A DNA stretch of 59,824 bases. Origin: Akkermansiaceae bacterium. GTDB lineage: Bacteria > Verrucomicrobiota > Verrucomicrobiia > Verrucomicrobiales > Akkermansiaceae. Both the position numbers and the translations under genes were made by a program. Below, piece by piece: positions 8,108-15,920 of this stretch. Where the stretch lies: contig JAPJNB010000248.1 of NCBI GenBank assembly GCA_026461385.1, forward strand, positions 1 through 59,824, written 5' to 3'. A model generated the notes under the pieces. The model made no database searches, had not been told where the DNA came from, and worked only from the letters and a program-made list of their open reading frames with translations. Position 1 is the stretch's first letter. Every line of letters begins with the position of its first letter.

Positions 8108-9448
8108 ATGAACAAACGCCAGGTTACCATCCTCTGGGTCATTGCCATCGCACTCGGTGCTGCAGTGGCCACCTTAAAAATCAGCCAAAAGCAGTCGACC
8201 AGCAGCACGATCAAACGCAGCAGGGGCCAGACACTTTTTGAATCATTCCCTGCCACCGAGACGACATCGGTCGACATCCAAGGCGCCACTGACTCAGTCA
8301 CCCTCACCAAAAAAGACGGCAAGTGGAAAATCTCCCAGCGTGATGACTACCCAGCAAACAACACCTTCGCCAACGATTTCATTCGCACGCTTGGTGAACT
8401 GAAGGTCACGCTGGCACTCGAAGCGGGTCCGTCGTTTGCGCCTCGCTTTGGCATGGATGAAGCCGCCTCCAAACCTGCGGATCACGGCCTAACCGCTAGC
8501 TTCAAAGACGCTAGCGGCAAGGAAATCGCCAAGGTATCTCTCGGAAAAAATATCGAAAACGGCGCCGAATCATCCCCCATGGGTGCTGGCGGCGCGGTCG
8601 GTCGCTATGTCCGCAACCATGCCGATGAATCCGGATTCTACGCAGTGCACGAGATGTTCTCATCGATCAGCTCGGATCCAAAGCGCTGGCTGGACTCGGC
8701 ATTCATCAGCCTTGAGAAAATCAAATCCATCACCGTGAGCGCCTTAGATAAGTCTGATGCTGCTTGGAAACTCACCCGCGATGCCGATACCGCTGAGTTC
8801 AAGCTCGATGGCGCTTCCCCGACCGAAGTTCTCGACACCACGGCCACCAATCCACTGAAGAGCATTTTCTCCTACGCACGTTTCGATGATGTCGTGCCAG
8901 TTAGCCAAGTCGCCACCCGCGCTGCCACCATCGGCAAACGCAACGCAACCCTTGAAACCTTCGATGGCTTCACCTACACGATCCACCTCACCCCCGCAAA
9001 GACCGACAAGGCAAAGCCTGCCCCTTCGGAAAGTGCTGGTGAACCACCCGCAAGCGAGCAATTCCTTCTCACCGTGGACGTGACCGCCGAGTTGGCCAAG
9101 GAACGCAAAAAAGACGAGGGCGAAAAACCCGAGGACGCAAAGTCGAAGGACATGGCCTTTGCCGAGCAGCAGAAAACACTCGCCGAAAAACTAACGAAGG
9201 AAAAAGCATTCTCCGGCATCACGTTCGAAGTGACCAAGAGCACCGTCGAAGCTCTCCTCAAGGAGCGTGCCACGCTTCTGACCAAACCCGCACCCGCTCC
9301 ATCAGCCGGCGCCAAGCCCACCGCCAATGTGCAGAAATTCCCGGGTGGCATGATCGCTCGCCCACCGGTGACGGCAACCACCCCGCCAATCGAGGCGGTC
9401 ACGCCACCGATCTCAGTACCGCCCGCTGAGGACGAGCCGAAAAAATAA
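8108..9448 (+). CDS. DUF4340 domain protein
   Basis: The 446-residue protein has an N-terminal membrane anchor (VTILWVIAIALGAAVATL). It has the DUF4340 pattern of a beta-rich repeat (KDGKWKISQRDDYPAN, followed by FIRTLGELKV) that recurs in the middle of the protein (DAAWKLTRDADTAEFKLDG). The last 60 residues are rich in Pro, Ala and Thr, probably disordered. DUF4340 genes usually follow GldA/F/G-type ABC genes, as here, so it is probably the extracytoplasmic partner of that transporter. Its leader contains TTTCTCTCAAAATC, also found before nrdB and nrdA. Confidence 0.88.
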   Translation: MNKRQVTILWVIAIALGAAVATLKISQKQSTSSTIKRSRGQTLFESFPATETTSVDIQGATDSVTLTKKDGKWKISQRDDYPANNTFANDFIRTLGELKVTLALEAGPSFAPRFGMDEAASKPADHGLTASFKDASGKEIAKVSLGKNIENGAESSPMGAGGAVGRYVRNHADESGFYAVHEMFSSISSDPKRWLDSAFISLEKIKSITVSALDKSDAAWKLTRDADTAEFKLDGASPTEVLDTTATNPLKSIFSYARFDDVVPVSQVATRAATIGKRNATLETFDGFTYTIHLTPAKTDKAKPAPSESAGEPPASEQFLLTVDVTAELAKERKKDEGEKPEDAKSKDMAFAEQQKTLAEKLTKEKAFSGITFEVTKSTVEALLKERATLLTKPAPAPSAGAKPTANVQKFPGGMIARPPVTATTPPIEAVTPPISVPPAEDEPKK

Positions 9449-9504
9449 CGCCCGGCCACAAGGCACCACCCGCCTCGATTTCATGAAACCCAAGCGCATT
9501 GTGG

Positions 9505-9529
9505 GATTTCAGCTTCAGTGGCTGAAATC
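9505..9529. terminator. Hairpin at a convergent gene end
   Basis: GATTTCAGC at 9505-9513 pairs perfectly with GCTGAAATC at 9521-9529 around a 7-base loop. It lies between the converging DUF4340 and PH-domain genes and includes the last codons of the latter. There is no T-tract on either side, so it may be an RNA 3'-end stabiliser or a weak terminator, not a classic Rho-independent one. Confidence 0.45.
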
Positions 9530-10006
9530 TCCACCATGCTCATCGAAGTCCATCTCGCGGACGCGCTTGCGGTCGCGCTGAAGCTCGACCTGCTGACGAA
9601 GCAATTCACGGATTTCCATGCCCTCGCGAATGGCCGGAATCACCAAAACGGGCGTCGAGCGATCCGAGGTTTCTAACACAATCGAAGCGAGGCCAGTGAG
9701 ACGCATCCACCATGGGCGAATGGTCCGCGAGTCCTTGACCCGATAGAGTTCAATCTCGTCGATGCTTTGATTGATCACACCCGAGGTGATCCGGATTCGC
9801 TCATTGGTGAGCTCGAAAACTCTGCACCGAACCTCAAGGTACTTCCAAATCAAGTATCCAACAGGCAGCACCCACGCGACCAGCGCTAACGGAAAATAGA
9901 GCCCGCCAATGAGAATCCCAACAAAAACCACCGAGGTCACCGCGATCGGGCCAAGATTAAGCCACTGCGATGAGCTTCCCTTCCAGTGCGAGATTTCTTC
10001 AGTCAT
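9515..10006 (-). CDS. Membrane protein with bacterial PH (DUF304-type) domain
   Basis: About 163 residues. Two adjacent hydrophobic segments (IAVTSVVFVGILIGGLYF and LALVAWVLPVGYLIW) are followed by a bPH2/DUF304 domain with the family hallmark: RVFELTNERIRITSGVINQ, then IELYRVKDSRTIRPWWMRL. Such proteins (YdbS/YdbT-like) sit in the inner membrane with the PH-like domain in the cytoplasm. Their function is not established. I start at MTEEISHW; the frame runs 21 codons further up, with an alternative Met at 10018. Confidence 0.8.
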   Translation of the reverse strand: MTEEISHWKGSSSQWLNLGPIAVTSVVFVGILIGGLYFPLALVAWVLPVGYLIWKYLEVRCRVFELTNERIRITSGVINQSIDEIELYRVKDSRTIRPWWMRLTGLASIVLETSDRSTPVLVIPAIREGMEIRELLRQQVELQRDRKRVREMDFDEHGGDFSH

Positions 10007-10069
10007 GGTGGGGAGCATGATTCTCACCCCCAGAGATTGGCAAGCGAAGATTCCAAGCTCAGCGCCCAT

Positions 10070-10524
10070 CGCCGCGTCAATTACGACCTCGCCAGCGGCC
10101 CGCGTGCAAGCAGCGCGCTTTGTATTAGAGGCGGCAGGGCACGGAATCGAGAATAGACGACTGCTCGCGCGCAGCGGAGATGACGATGAAAAGCCGCTCC
10201 ATCAACTCAGCTTGCAGGCACTTGGAACACTGCACGGTACGGAAGCTCAAGTGCGCGAAGCCAGAGCGGCGATCATAGAGGTGGAGGGGGCCCACACCCC
10301 GCCCCCCCTAGCCTATCGTCGGCTGCACTCTCCCAGCACGCTTACAAAGTCGCGTTACTTTCAATATCCCAGCCTGCATTTGCTTGGCTTGTTTGAGACT
10401 GTGCGATTTGCGGCACAGGAATTTAGGCGCGATTGCTTATTGTATTAGCGAATAATGATTACTGCTAATTTAAGCCGCCAGCGCTTTCGTGCGCAGTACG
10501 TGTTAAGGCTTCTCGCCTACTACG
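10070..10524. other. Gene-free interval at the left edge of the island
   Basis: About 450 bp with no gene I can support. A plus-strand frame runs through much of it, but its translation has no family pattern and it overlaps the PH gene antisense. At about 10288-10310 a G-run (GGGGGC) faces GCCCCC and could form a short GC hairpin. From about 10320 base composition becomes more AT-rich up to the Sel1 gene end. No tRNA or repeat is seen. Confidence 0.5.
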
Positions 10525-11946
10525 CTATTTGGTTTCCCACTCTTGCGCCAAACGCTGGCCCTCGGCCCGCTGGGCGGGTGATAAGTGACTTTCGGAAATC
10601 GACATATTTTTCTTTGCAATTTCATCTCCTTGAGCCGCCGCGAGAAGCGTCCACTTGTAGCCCTCGATTTCGTTTTTCAACACACCTAATCCGTTTGTGT
10701 AGCTGGCCCCGAGGCCACATTGAGCAGCGGCAAGCCCCTGCTCAGCGGCCTTGCGATACCATTTAACGGCTTCTACATCGTCCTTTGTCACGCCATCTCC
10801 ATTAGTATGGCAAACTCCAAGGCTAAATTGGGCCGTAGCATCCCCCTGCTTCGCAGCCTTGCGATACCACGTCACGGCTTCCGAGCAATTTCGTGTCACA
10901 CCTAATCCATTTGTATAAATCGCCCCGAGGTTGCATTGCGCAAAGGCATTTCCTTGCTCAGCAGCCCTTCGAAACCAATTTACTCCCTCGGCGGTGTCCT
11001 TCGAGATACCTATGCCATTGTTGTAGCAAACTCCAAGGTTACATTGTGCGAGGGCATTCCCTTGCTCGGCAGCCTTTCGGAACCACTTCACCGCCTCGGC
11101 CACGTCCTTCGGGATGCCTAAGCCATTATTGTAGCAAGTTCCGAGGTTGCATTGTGCGAGGGCATGCCCTTGCTCCGCAGCCTTGCGATACCACTTTACG
11201 GCTTCCGAATAGTCCTGCGGTACGCCCTGACCGAAGTGGCAGCAAAATCCGAGGCTGTATTGGGCTTTGGCATTATCCTGTTCAGCAGCCTTACGATACC
11301 AATTGGCCGCCTCCGCCACATCCTTCGGAATGCCTGTGCCGTCGTAGTAGCAAGTTCCGAGGCTACATTGGGCATCGGCGTCCCCCTGTTCAGCGGCCTT
11401 TCGGAACCACTTCGCTGTCTCGGTTGCATCCTTCGGAATACCTAAGCCATTGTCATAGCAAACCCCGAGATTGTATTGGGCGAGGGCATTACCCTGTTCG
11501 GCGGCCTTGCGATACCAATTGACCGCCTCGGCCGCATCCTTGGGGATACCTAAGCCATTGTTGTAGCAAGTTCCGAGGTCGTTTTGAGCAGCGGCAAGCC
11601 CCTGTTCCGCGGCCTTTCGGAACCACTTCATGGATTCCGAATAGTCCTGCGGTACGCCTGTGCCGTTAAAGCAGCAAAGTCCGAAGTTGTATTGGGCATC
11701 GTCGTTTCCTTGCTCCGCAGCCTTGCGATACCACTTCACGGCTTCCGAATAATCCTGCGGTACGCCCTGACCGAGGTGGTAGCAAAATCCGAGGCTACAT
11801 TGGGCATCGGCGTTCCCCTGTTCAGCTGCCTTTTTCCACTCCGTCACCTGGTCGGCGGATGGCTTTTCTTGCCCGGACGCAAATGATCCAAAAAACTGCA
11901 CGAACAAAGAGATCAGGCATAGCGGAAGGAAATTAAAAGTCTTCAT
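10525..11946 (-). CDS. Secreted Sel1-repeat (TPR-like) protein
   Basis: The 473-residue protein has an N-terminal signal peptide (hydrophobic FLPLCLISLFVQFFGSFASG). Eleven tandem 36-residue Sel1 repeats follow, each close to AAEQGNAxAQ-LG-CYxNGxGIPKD-EAVKWYRK, from about residue 39 to 435, then a short polar tail. Sel1 repeats form alpha-solenoids that bind other proteins; in bacteria they occur in envelope and host-interaction proteins. The partner is unknown. Many repeats contain one or two Cys in the turn (LGTCYNN), unusual for Sel1 repeats and possibly disulfide-forming after export. It is a lone gene in the accessory island. Confidence 0.88.
   Translation of the reverse strand: MKTFNFLPLCLISLFVQFFGSFASGQEKPSADQVTEWKKAAEQGNADAQCSLGFCYHLGQGVPQDYSEAVKWYRKAAEQGNDDAQYNFGLCCFNGTGVPQDYSESMKWFRKAAEQGLAAAQNDLGTCYNNGLGIPKDAAEAVNWYRKAAEQGNALAQYNLGVCYDNGLGIPKDATETAKWFRKAAEQGDADAQCSLGTCYYDGTGIPKDVAEAANWYRKAAEQDNAKAQYSLGFCCHFGQGVPQDYSEAVKWYRKAAEQGHALAQCNLGTCYNNGLGIPKDVAEAVKWFRKAAEQGNALAQCNLGVCYNNGIGISKDTAEGVNWFRRAAEQGNAFAQCNLGAIYTNGLGVTRNCSEAVTWYRKAAKQGDATAQFSLGVCHTNGDGVTKDDVEAVKWYRKAAEQGLAAAQCGLGASYTNGLGVLKNEIEGYKWTLLAAAQGDEIAKKNMSISESHLSPAQRAEGQRLAQEWETK
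10642..11829 (-). repeat. Eleven 108-bp tandem coding repeats (Sel1)
   Basis: The DNA encoding the Sel1 units is itself strongly repeated with a 108-bp period. Blocks such as TTGCGATACCA and TTCGGAACCACTT recur with few changes. Such arrays tend to gain or lose units by recombination, so unit number may vary between strains. Confidence 0.85.
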
Positions 11947-12017
11947 AACGATAATCTAGTTAACTCAGTCCTATGCTCCGTAACCACTGTTACAAGTAAT
12001 TTTTGTGGCCAGCTATC

Positions 12018-12167
12018 TTAAAGCTGGCGGAAAAGGCAGGAATGACTCACGTTGGCACCCCGAAACTCGAAAGCGGCGACCGTACGCCCACGCTGCGCAC
12101 TGCCCTGAAATTGGCAAAGGCTTTGGACCTGCGCCTCTCATCGGTCCTCAGTGAGTTTGAACTGTAG
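12018..12167 (+). pseudogene. Remnant of an XRE-type HTH regulator
   Basis: Read on the plus strand, 12018-12167 gives LKLAEKAGMTHVGTPKLESG, then DRTPTLRTALKLAKALDLRL, then SSVLSEFEL and a stop. This matches the second half of an XRE/HTH_3 domain: LAEKAGM at the turn, KLE-G-R-PTL, LKLAKAL and the terminal L-S-VL. The first helix and start are missing, with an in-frame stop at 11997-11999. It is therefore a truncated gene, unless a short form starts at the ATG at 12042 (41 residues). The rest of the gap 11947-12358 holds only short inverted repeats, such as GCCCAA-TTG-TTGGGC near 12198. Confidence 0.6.
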
Positions 12168-12358
12168 GTTCTGAGCTGATACTTTAGCCCTCACCTTGCC
12201 CAATTGTTGGGCCGTCTATCCAAGGTTTTTCTCTCACGGTTTCTTACGGATAAAACTCGCATTTTGACCCCTTGTGACGCATTCCAGCGCAACCCGCCAA
12301 GGATTAAGATTGGCTGATAATCCCCTGAATATCGAGGGTTCTGGCGTATTTTAAGATG

Positions 12359-12430
12359 TGCCCCCGTCAAGAATCGAACTTGAATCTAGAGTTTAGGAAA
12401 CCCTTGTTCTATCCATTGAACTACGGGGGC
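12359..12430 (-). tRNA. tRNA-Arg (anticodon CCU)
   Basis: On the minus strand, GCCCCCG at the 5' end pairs with CGGGGGC at the 3' end as a 7-bp acceptor stem. The anticodon stem AGGGT/ACTCT closes the loop TTCCTAA, giving anticodon CCU, which reads the rare AGG codon. The T-arm contains GTTCGATTC. The discriminator is A, and CCA is not encoded (the genome continues CAT). tRNA-Arg(CCU) is a common integration site, and fragments of mobile DNA lie on both sides. Confidence 0.95.
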
Positions 12431-12497
12431 GAATGTGCCAGATGTGCAGGAAGGGAATAACGGCTGAACGAAGATCAGGCAAGCCAGTTGTGAAATC

Positions 12498-13466
12498 CTG
12501 TCGGCGACGGTTCAAAACCGGATTTGTCGCCTATTCAAAACCGGGATCTGTTAAAGGCTAAAAGCCCCCTAAAATAGTGGGCCAAACGTTCTTCGGAGGG
12601 TGCTCTACAACCCAGAATTTCCGGTTTGGATGATCTGCGATGGTGACCGACTTCTTCGAGATGGTGGCGATCTCGTAATTCTGCCCTTCGAAGTACATCG
12701 TTTGGTCGGCATGTTCCCAGCTCTCGACCTTGGCGTGAGCGAGGAGCGAGACCAATCGATTCTGAAACGTGCCAAAACGCCGCTCGCTTTTGCCATTGGC
12801 CTGGGGCGTGGGCCTCAAGTGCCCGCCGAAAATGGGGAAGTGGTTCTGGGTTGTCTCGGCCGAAACAAAGGTGCCTGCAATGTTGCGACCGGAGTGGTTG
12901 TCGACGGTGAGCAGCAGAGATTGTTTGATCCGCGCATACCACCGTTGGTGAATGGAACGATCGTGCTGATAGATTTCGCCAATCCTTGCTCGCCGGAAAC
13001 GCTGGTAAGTCCAAGGCTTACGCTGCGGGCTTCGAACAAGGTGAGCAAAGTGGGTTTCGATGTAGGATTCGACGCTGAAGCGGGCGGTGGGCGACTTGTT
13101 TCTTTTCGCGCAGCGGACATGTCTTGGTCCACCACTGCCACGCCAGCCATTCCACCCGCTCCTTGGTGGCTCTGCCCCCAGACCCCCGGAGTTTTTCGCA
13201 TACGGCCAATGGGCTTGTGGTCGTTAGATTCGGGCCGCGCGAGAGCATGGCGCCAACACGCGGCCCAGAAGGGAAGGCCCCTTTGGCGGAGCCCGCCGCT
13301 CCGGCTGCTCTCCAGCAGAGCCGTATCCTGCGAACTACGCCGAACCGTCGCTCGCAAGACTCAGCGGATCAACCAATCGCAATTCAACTGCGTGACAATC
13401 CAGTTTTGTTCCGTCTCCCAGTCCAGTTTCAAACCGTCTCTGTCCGGTTTTGTTCCGCCCCGACAG
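12498..13466. mobile_element. Degenerate, internally deleted insertion sequence with terminal inverted repeats
   Basis: The left end at 12498-12522 reads CTGTCGG, then a variable stretch, then CAAAACCGGA. The complement of 13443-13466 reads CTGTCGG, then CGGAACAAAACCGGA. These are imperfect inverted repeats of about 25 bp. Similar subterminal motifs (TTCAAAACCGG near 12534 on the left, AGTTTCAAACCG near 13428 on the right) suggest extra transposase-binding sites. The element of about 970 bp carries only a deleted transposase frame. No clear target duplication flanks it. It begins 68 bp from tRNA-Arg. Confidence 0.65.
12558..13230 (-). pseudogene. Transposase remnant (DDE integrase-core type)
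   Basis: The minus-strand frame ending at 12558 stays open to about 13230. In order it reads RIGEIYQHDRSIHQRWYARI, LLLTVDNHSGRNIAGTF, TTQNHF, PTPQANGKSERRFGTFQNRL and HPNRKFWVVEHPPK. These are the first catalytic Asp region (TVDNHSG) and the catalytic Glu region (GKSERRFGT) of an integrase-core transposase, ISNCY-like to my eye. The block with the second catalytic Asp is missing between NHFPIFGG and HLRPTPQ. A second stretch is missing between ESWEHAD and QTMYFEG. Both deletions keep the frame. The N-terminus is unclear and no start is supported. Confidence 0.65.
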
Positions 13467-13657
13467 TAAAAATCTTCATGTGATCGGCACCCATTAGAAC
13501 GTTGGCAAATCATTGATAACCCATAGATTAGAAAATAGTGGACTGAGCACGCTGACCGATTTGCAGGGGGTGATCCTTTAACGATCCCACGCTCTTTGGG
13601 GGCATGGCCACCAAGCCGTGTGAAAGCGGTCGGACCGCCGAAGATCACCGTGCCAGA

Positions 13658-13680
13658 CCGAGCGTGGCAAAAACGCTCGG
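13658..13680 (-). terminator. Hairpin downstream of wecG
   Basis: CCGAGCGT (13658-13665) and ACGCTCGG (13673-13680) form a perfect 8-bp stem with a 7-base loop, 30 bp beyond the stop of the minus-strand WecG-like gene. There is no long U-tract, so efficiency as an intrinsic terminator is doubtful. A second short palindrome, GCGGTC-G-GACCGC, lies at 13626-13638. Confidence 0.4.
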
Positions 13681-13709
13681 CGCTTGGAGTAACGCTTGTA
13701 CTGCTTTAC

Positions 13710-14468
13710 CTAACGACGGATTTGTTTCAATAACCTGATGGCCCTTTGCCCCGGGACCACTTCACGCAAGCGCCATTTAAGGACAACAAAAATGAAATAA
13801 GGCCCATAGATAAAATATCTTTTAAAAAGCCGTTTGGGTTCAACAAAAAACCGCCAAAACCATTCTAAATGAATGCGCCTTAAAATTAAAGGCGCACGCT
13901 GAACATTTTCAGATAGATAGTCGAGCAAAGCCCCGATACCAAGACAAACGGTCGGATTTAGCCGATCACGGTATCTCATAATCCATTTTTCCTGCCGCGG
14001 AACTCCCATTGCTACAAGCAATAATTGAGCACCGGATTGATTAATCCTGGAAATAACTTTTTCATCGTTTTCAAAATACCCATGGTGCGTACCGGCAATG
14101 AGGACATCAGGGACCAGTTCCTTTAATTTTTCTGCGGCCTTATCGGCGATTCCAGGTTTACCGCCCAAAAGAAAAATTTGATAACCCGCCTTTGAAGCCG
14201 ATGATATACAGATCGGAGAAAAATCAGAGCCGTTGCAATTTTCTTTCATCTGGCCACCTAGAATCCATGTCCCGATTCTTAGTCCGATTCCGTCGGGCAA
14301 GACCAGATCAGCCTGATCTAAAATTTCTCTGTAATGAGCATCTTGATCGGCCTGATAAACACAATAGGCATTAAGAAAAAAAATAGTTTTTTTGGTTTTA
14401 AGAAACAGTGCCTGCATTATCAATGATAAAGCATCTTTTATTTCTATATTGTCATACAAAATATTCAT
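13710..14468 (-). CDS. WecG/TagA/CpsF family glycosyltransferase
   Basis: The 252-residue protein has all the family landmarks: FLNAYCVYQA, LPDGIGLRIG near residue 80, FLLGGKPGIADKA, a central MGVPRQEKW, GIGALLDYL, RAPLILRRIHLEWFWR and a basic C-terminus with EPKRLFKRY. Members transfer N-acetylmannosamine or a related sugar from UDP-sugar to a lipid-linked acceptor on the inner membrane face, in teichoic acid, enterobacterial common antigen or exopolysaccharide synthesis. It follows the GT2 gene by 17 bp. It is much more AT-rich than the chromosome around it, so it was probably acquired. Confidence 0.92.
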   Translation of the reverse strand: MNILYDNIEIKDALSLIMQALFLKTKKTIFFLNAYCVYQADQDAHYREILDQADLVLPDGIGLRIGTWILGGQMKENCNGSDFSPICISSASKAGYQIFLLGGKPGIADKAAEKLKELVPDVLIAGTHHGYFENDEKVISRINQSGAQLLLVAMGVPRQEKWIMRYRDRLNPTVCLGIGALLDYLSENVQRAPLILRRIHLEWFWRFFVEPKRLFKRYFIYGPYFIFVVLKWRLREVVPGQRAIRLLKQIRR

Positions 14469-14485
14469 TAAGTTGATTTTTTATG

Positions 14486-15406
14486 CTATGATTGATTGCG
14501 CTTGATCCTTGTTATGCATCCTTTTAAGAAACCGAAACTCCAGAAAATAAGGCCAATAATGAAAAAAGGAAATACCTTGATAAAATTTAAATAGTGGACT
14601 GGACCAGCTTTAATAATTCGCCCTATGATTCGTGCAAACTTAACAAAAATAAATAAAGGAAAAAGAAAAATTGGAAAAACCCAGCGATAAATCATCGATG
14701 GGCTTAAGATTTTCCGGTAAATGATTACATATTTACCTAGCAATATCTGGTTTTGACGAAAACTATCCCAGTTTTCCCTGAAAATATGGTAAGCAACCGC
14801 CTCCGGAATAAACCACACATCGGTACTCCTCCCGATAATCAAGCTTAGAGAAACATCTTCAGATGCCCGGATTTCAGGGAAGCCACCTGCCTTGTTAAAG
14901 ACAGATCGGTCACAAAACATATTACAGGATGGAACCACGCCTATTTTATGTCTTTTCCCAACCGCGAGATATTCATTAAACTGTAGATACAATTGCGCAA
15001 CGGGCAGCGAATTGTGCTTTTGTGATTCCGCAACAAGCACGCCGCCACTCCCAAAAAGACACCCTTCTTTATGGGCAGTTATAATAGCCGAAAGCCATGT
15101 TCTTTCAATATAAACATCGCTATCAATAAAAATCAAAATTTCGCCCTTGGCTTCCTTGGCACCCAGATTGCGCGCTATGGCTGGCCATGTTTTTTGGGGG
15201 AGTTCTATCAGTTTGACTTTTTCTTGTTGGTATTTTTTTAAAGAAATACGACCCTGATCTTTGTCAGATGAATCAACAATAATTACATCTAAAATACAAT
15301 CAAAATCGGTTTGTTCAAAAATACTTTCCAACGTCAAGGAAACAGTCTTCGATGAGTTGTATGAAGGAACAATAAAACTGACTTTTGGTTTTAAGATGGG
15401 CGGCAT
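14486..15406 (-). CDS. Family 2 glycosyltransferase
   Basis: The 306-residue protein starts with the GT-A fold hallmark VSFIVPSYNSS, then DVIIVDSSDKDQG, and has the metal/nucleotide motif FIDSDVYI near residue 95. The C-terminal third has two hydrophobic segments (YRWVFPIFLFPLFIFV and FIKVFPFFIIGLIFWSF), so it is membrane-bound. It probably adds a sugar to a lipid-linked surface glycan together with the following WecG-like gene. AT content is high throughout (under 40% GC by eye), with frequent AAA and TTT codons foreign to the neighbours, a sign of transfer. Confidence 0.9.
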   Translation of the reverse strand: MPPILKPKVSFIVPSYNSSKTVSLTLESIFEQTDFDCILDVIIVDSSDKDQGRISLKKYQQEKVKLIELPQKTWPAIARNLGAKEAKGEILIFIDSDVYIERTWLSAIITAHKEGCLFGSGGVLVAESQKHNSLPVAQLYLQFNEYLAVGKRHKIGVVPSCNMFCDRSVFNKAGGFPEIRASEDVSLSLIIGRSTDVWFIPEAVAYHIFRENWDSFRQNQILLGKYVIIYRKILSPSMIYRWVFPIFLFPLFIFVKFARIIGRIIKAGPVHYLNFIKVFPFFIIGLIFWSFGFLKGCITRIKRNQS

Positions 15407-15608
15407 CAGGAAATGGAAAATAAAGTTTATGTTTACTTTTTAAATATTTTTATAACTTGAAGTTACAATTATGATTGTGAGTTAATTTTTCATTCAAACC
15501 ATAAATTCACGCGTCATAAAAAACATACTACACAATTTCAAAGCTGGATTCAAGCAGCTAATGCCAATTCAATTGAAATTGCCCTTTTTAATATCTTAGA
15601 AAAACAAG

Positions 15609-15873
15609 GCCCGTCGAGATTTGACTGGGTAACGGGCTGAAACTTGCAGGCCTTCGGATGATCTTGAATCGATACGATGCGAATCGGCTTGGGCTTGTAG
15701 GAAAGTTGTCCACAAGGTTTAAATGCGAGAATGCGCCCGTTGGAAGCTCGTCGGAGCAGCGGGTTCTTGTGGCCAAGGGCCAGGCCACAGTCTCAGGCGA
15801 CTGCCTGACGGTTAACATCCCCGAAACGTGCTAGAATCTTTGGCTGAAAGTGGAATGATCTCACCACTTTTTT
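15609..15873 (+). ncRNA. Candidate structured RNA of unknown class
   Basis: The gap 15407-15920 changes abruptly from very AT-rich (to about 15600) to about 53% GC, with nested complementarity. GCCCGT (15609) pairs with ACGGGC (15632). GGCTTGG (15686) pairs with CCAAG-GCC (15773). CCACAAG (15710) pairs with CTTGTGG (15766), enclosing CCCG/CGGG and GCTC/GAGC helices. A terminator hairpin with a T-run closes the stretch on the plus strand. A 76-codon minus-strand frame (15588-15818) has no recognisable content. It does not match RNase P, tmRNA, SRP RNA or 6S RNA patterns I know. Strand and ends are inferred. Confidence 0.35.
15847..15873 (+). terminator. Rho-independent terminator
   Basis: AAAGTGG (15847-15853) pairs with CCACTTT (15864-15870) around a 10-base loop, and three more T follow. 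No plus-strand gene lies upstream, which supports an RNA gene ending here. Read on the other strand it could also end the winged-helix gene transcript, whose stop is at 15921. Confidence 0.55.
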
Positions 15874-15920
15874 AGGGATTAGAACGCACACGTTCCGTCA
15901 CGTTTGATTGAGTGAACGAA

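Noticed and set aside
9909-10448. 179-codon plus-strand frame over the PH gene end
   Set aside because: The first third is antisense to the PH-domain gene and the rest has no recognisable pattern.
12600-13469. 289-codon plus-strand open frame in the IS region
   Set aside because: It is antisense to the transposase remnant, which has clear integrase motifs; the plus-strand product has none.
13361-13648. 95-codon minus-strand frame right of the IS
   Set aside because: It crosses the right inverted repeat of the IS and shows no domain or signal; it is probably chance.
15698-15845. Resemblance of TAGGAAAGTTGTCC and TAGAATC to RNase P RNA core motifs
   Set aside because: Only short words match. 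The P4 pairing and the rest of the conserved core are missing and the length is too short.
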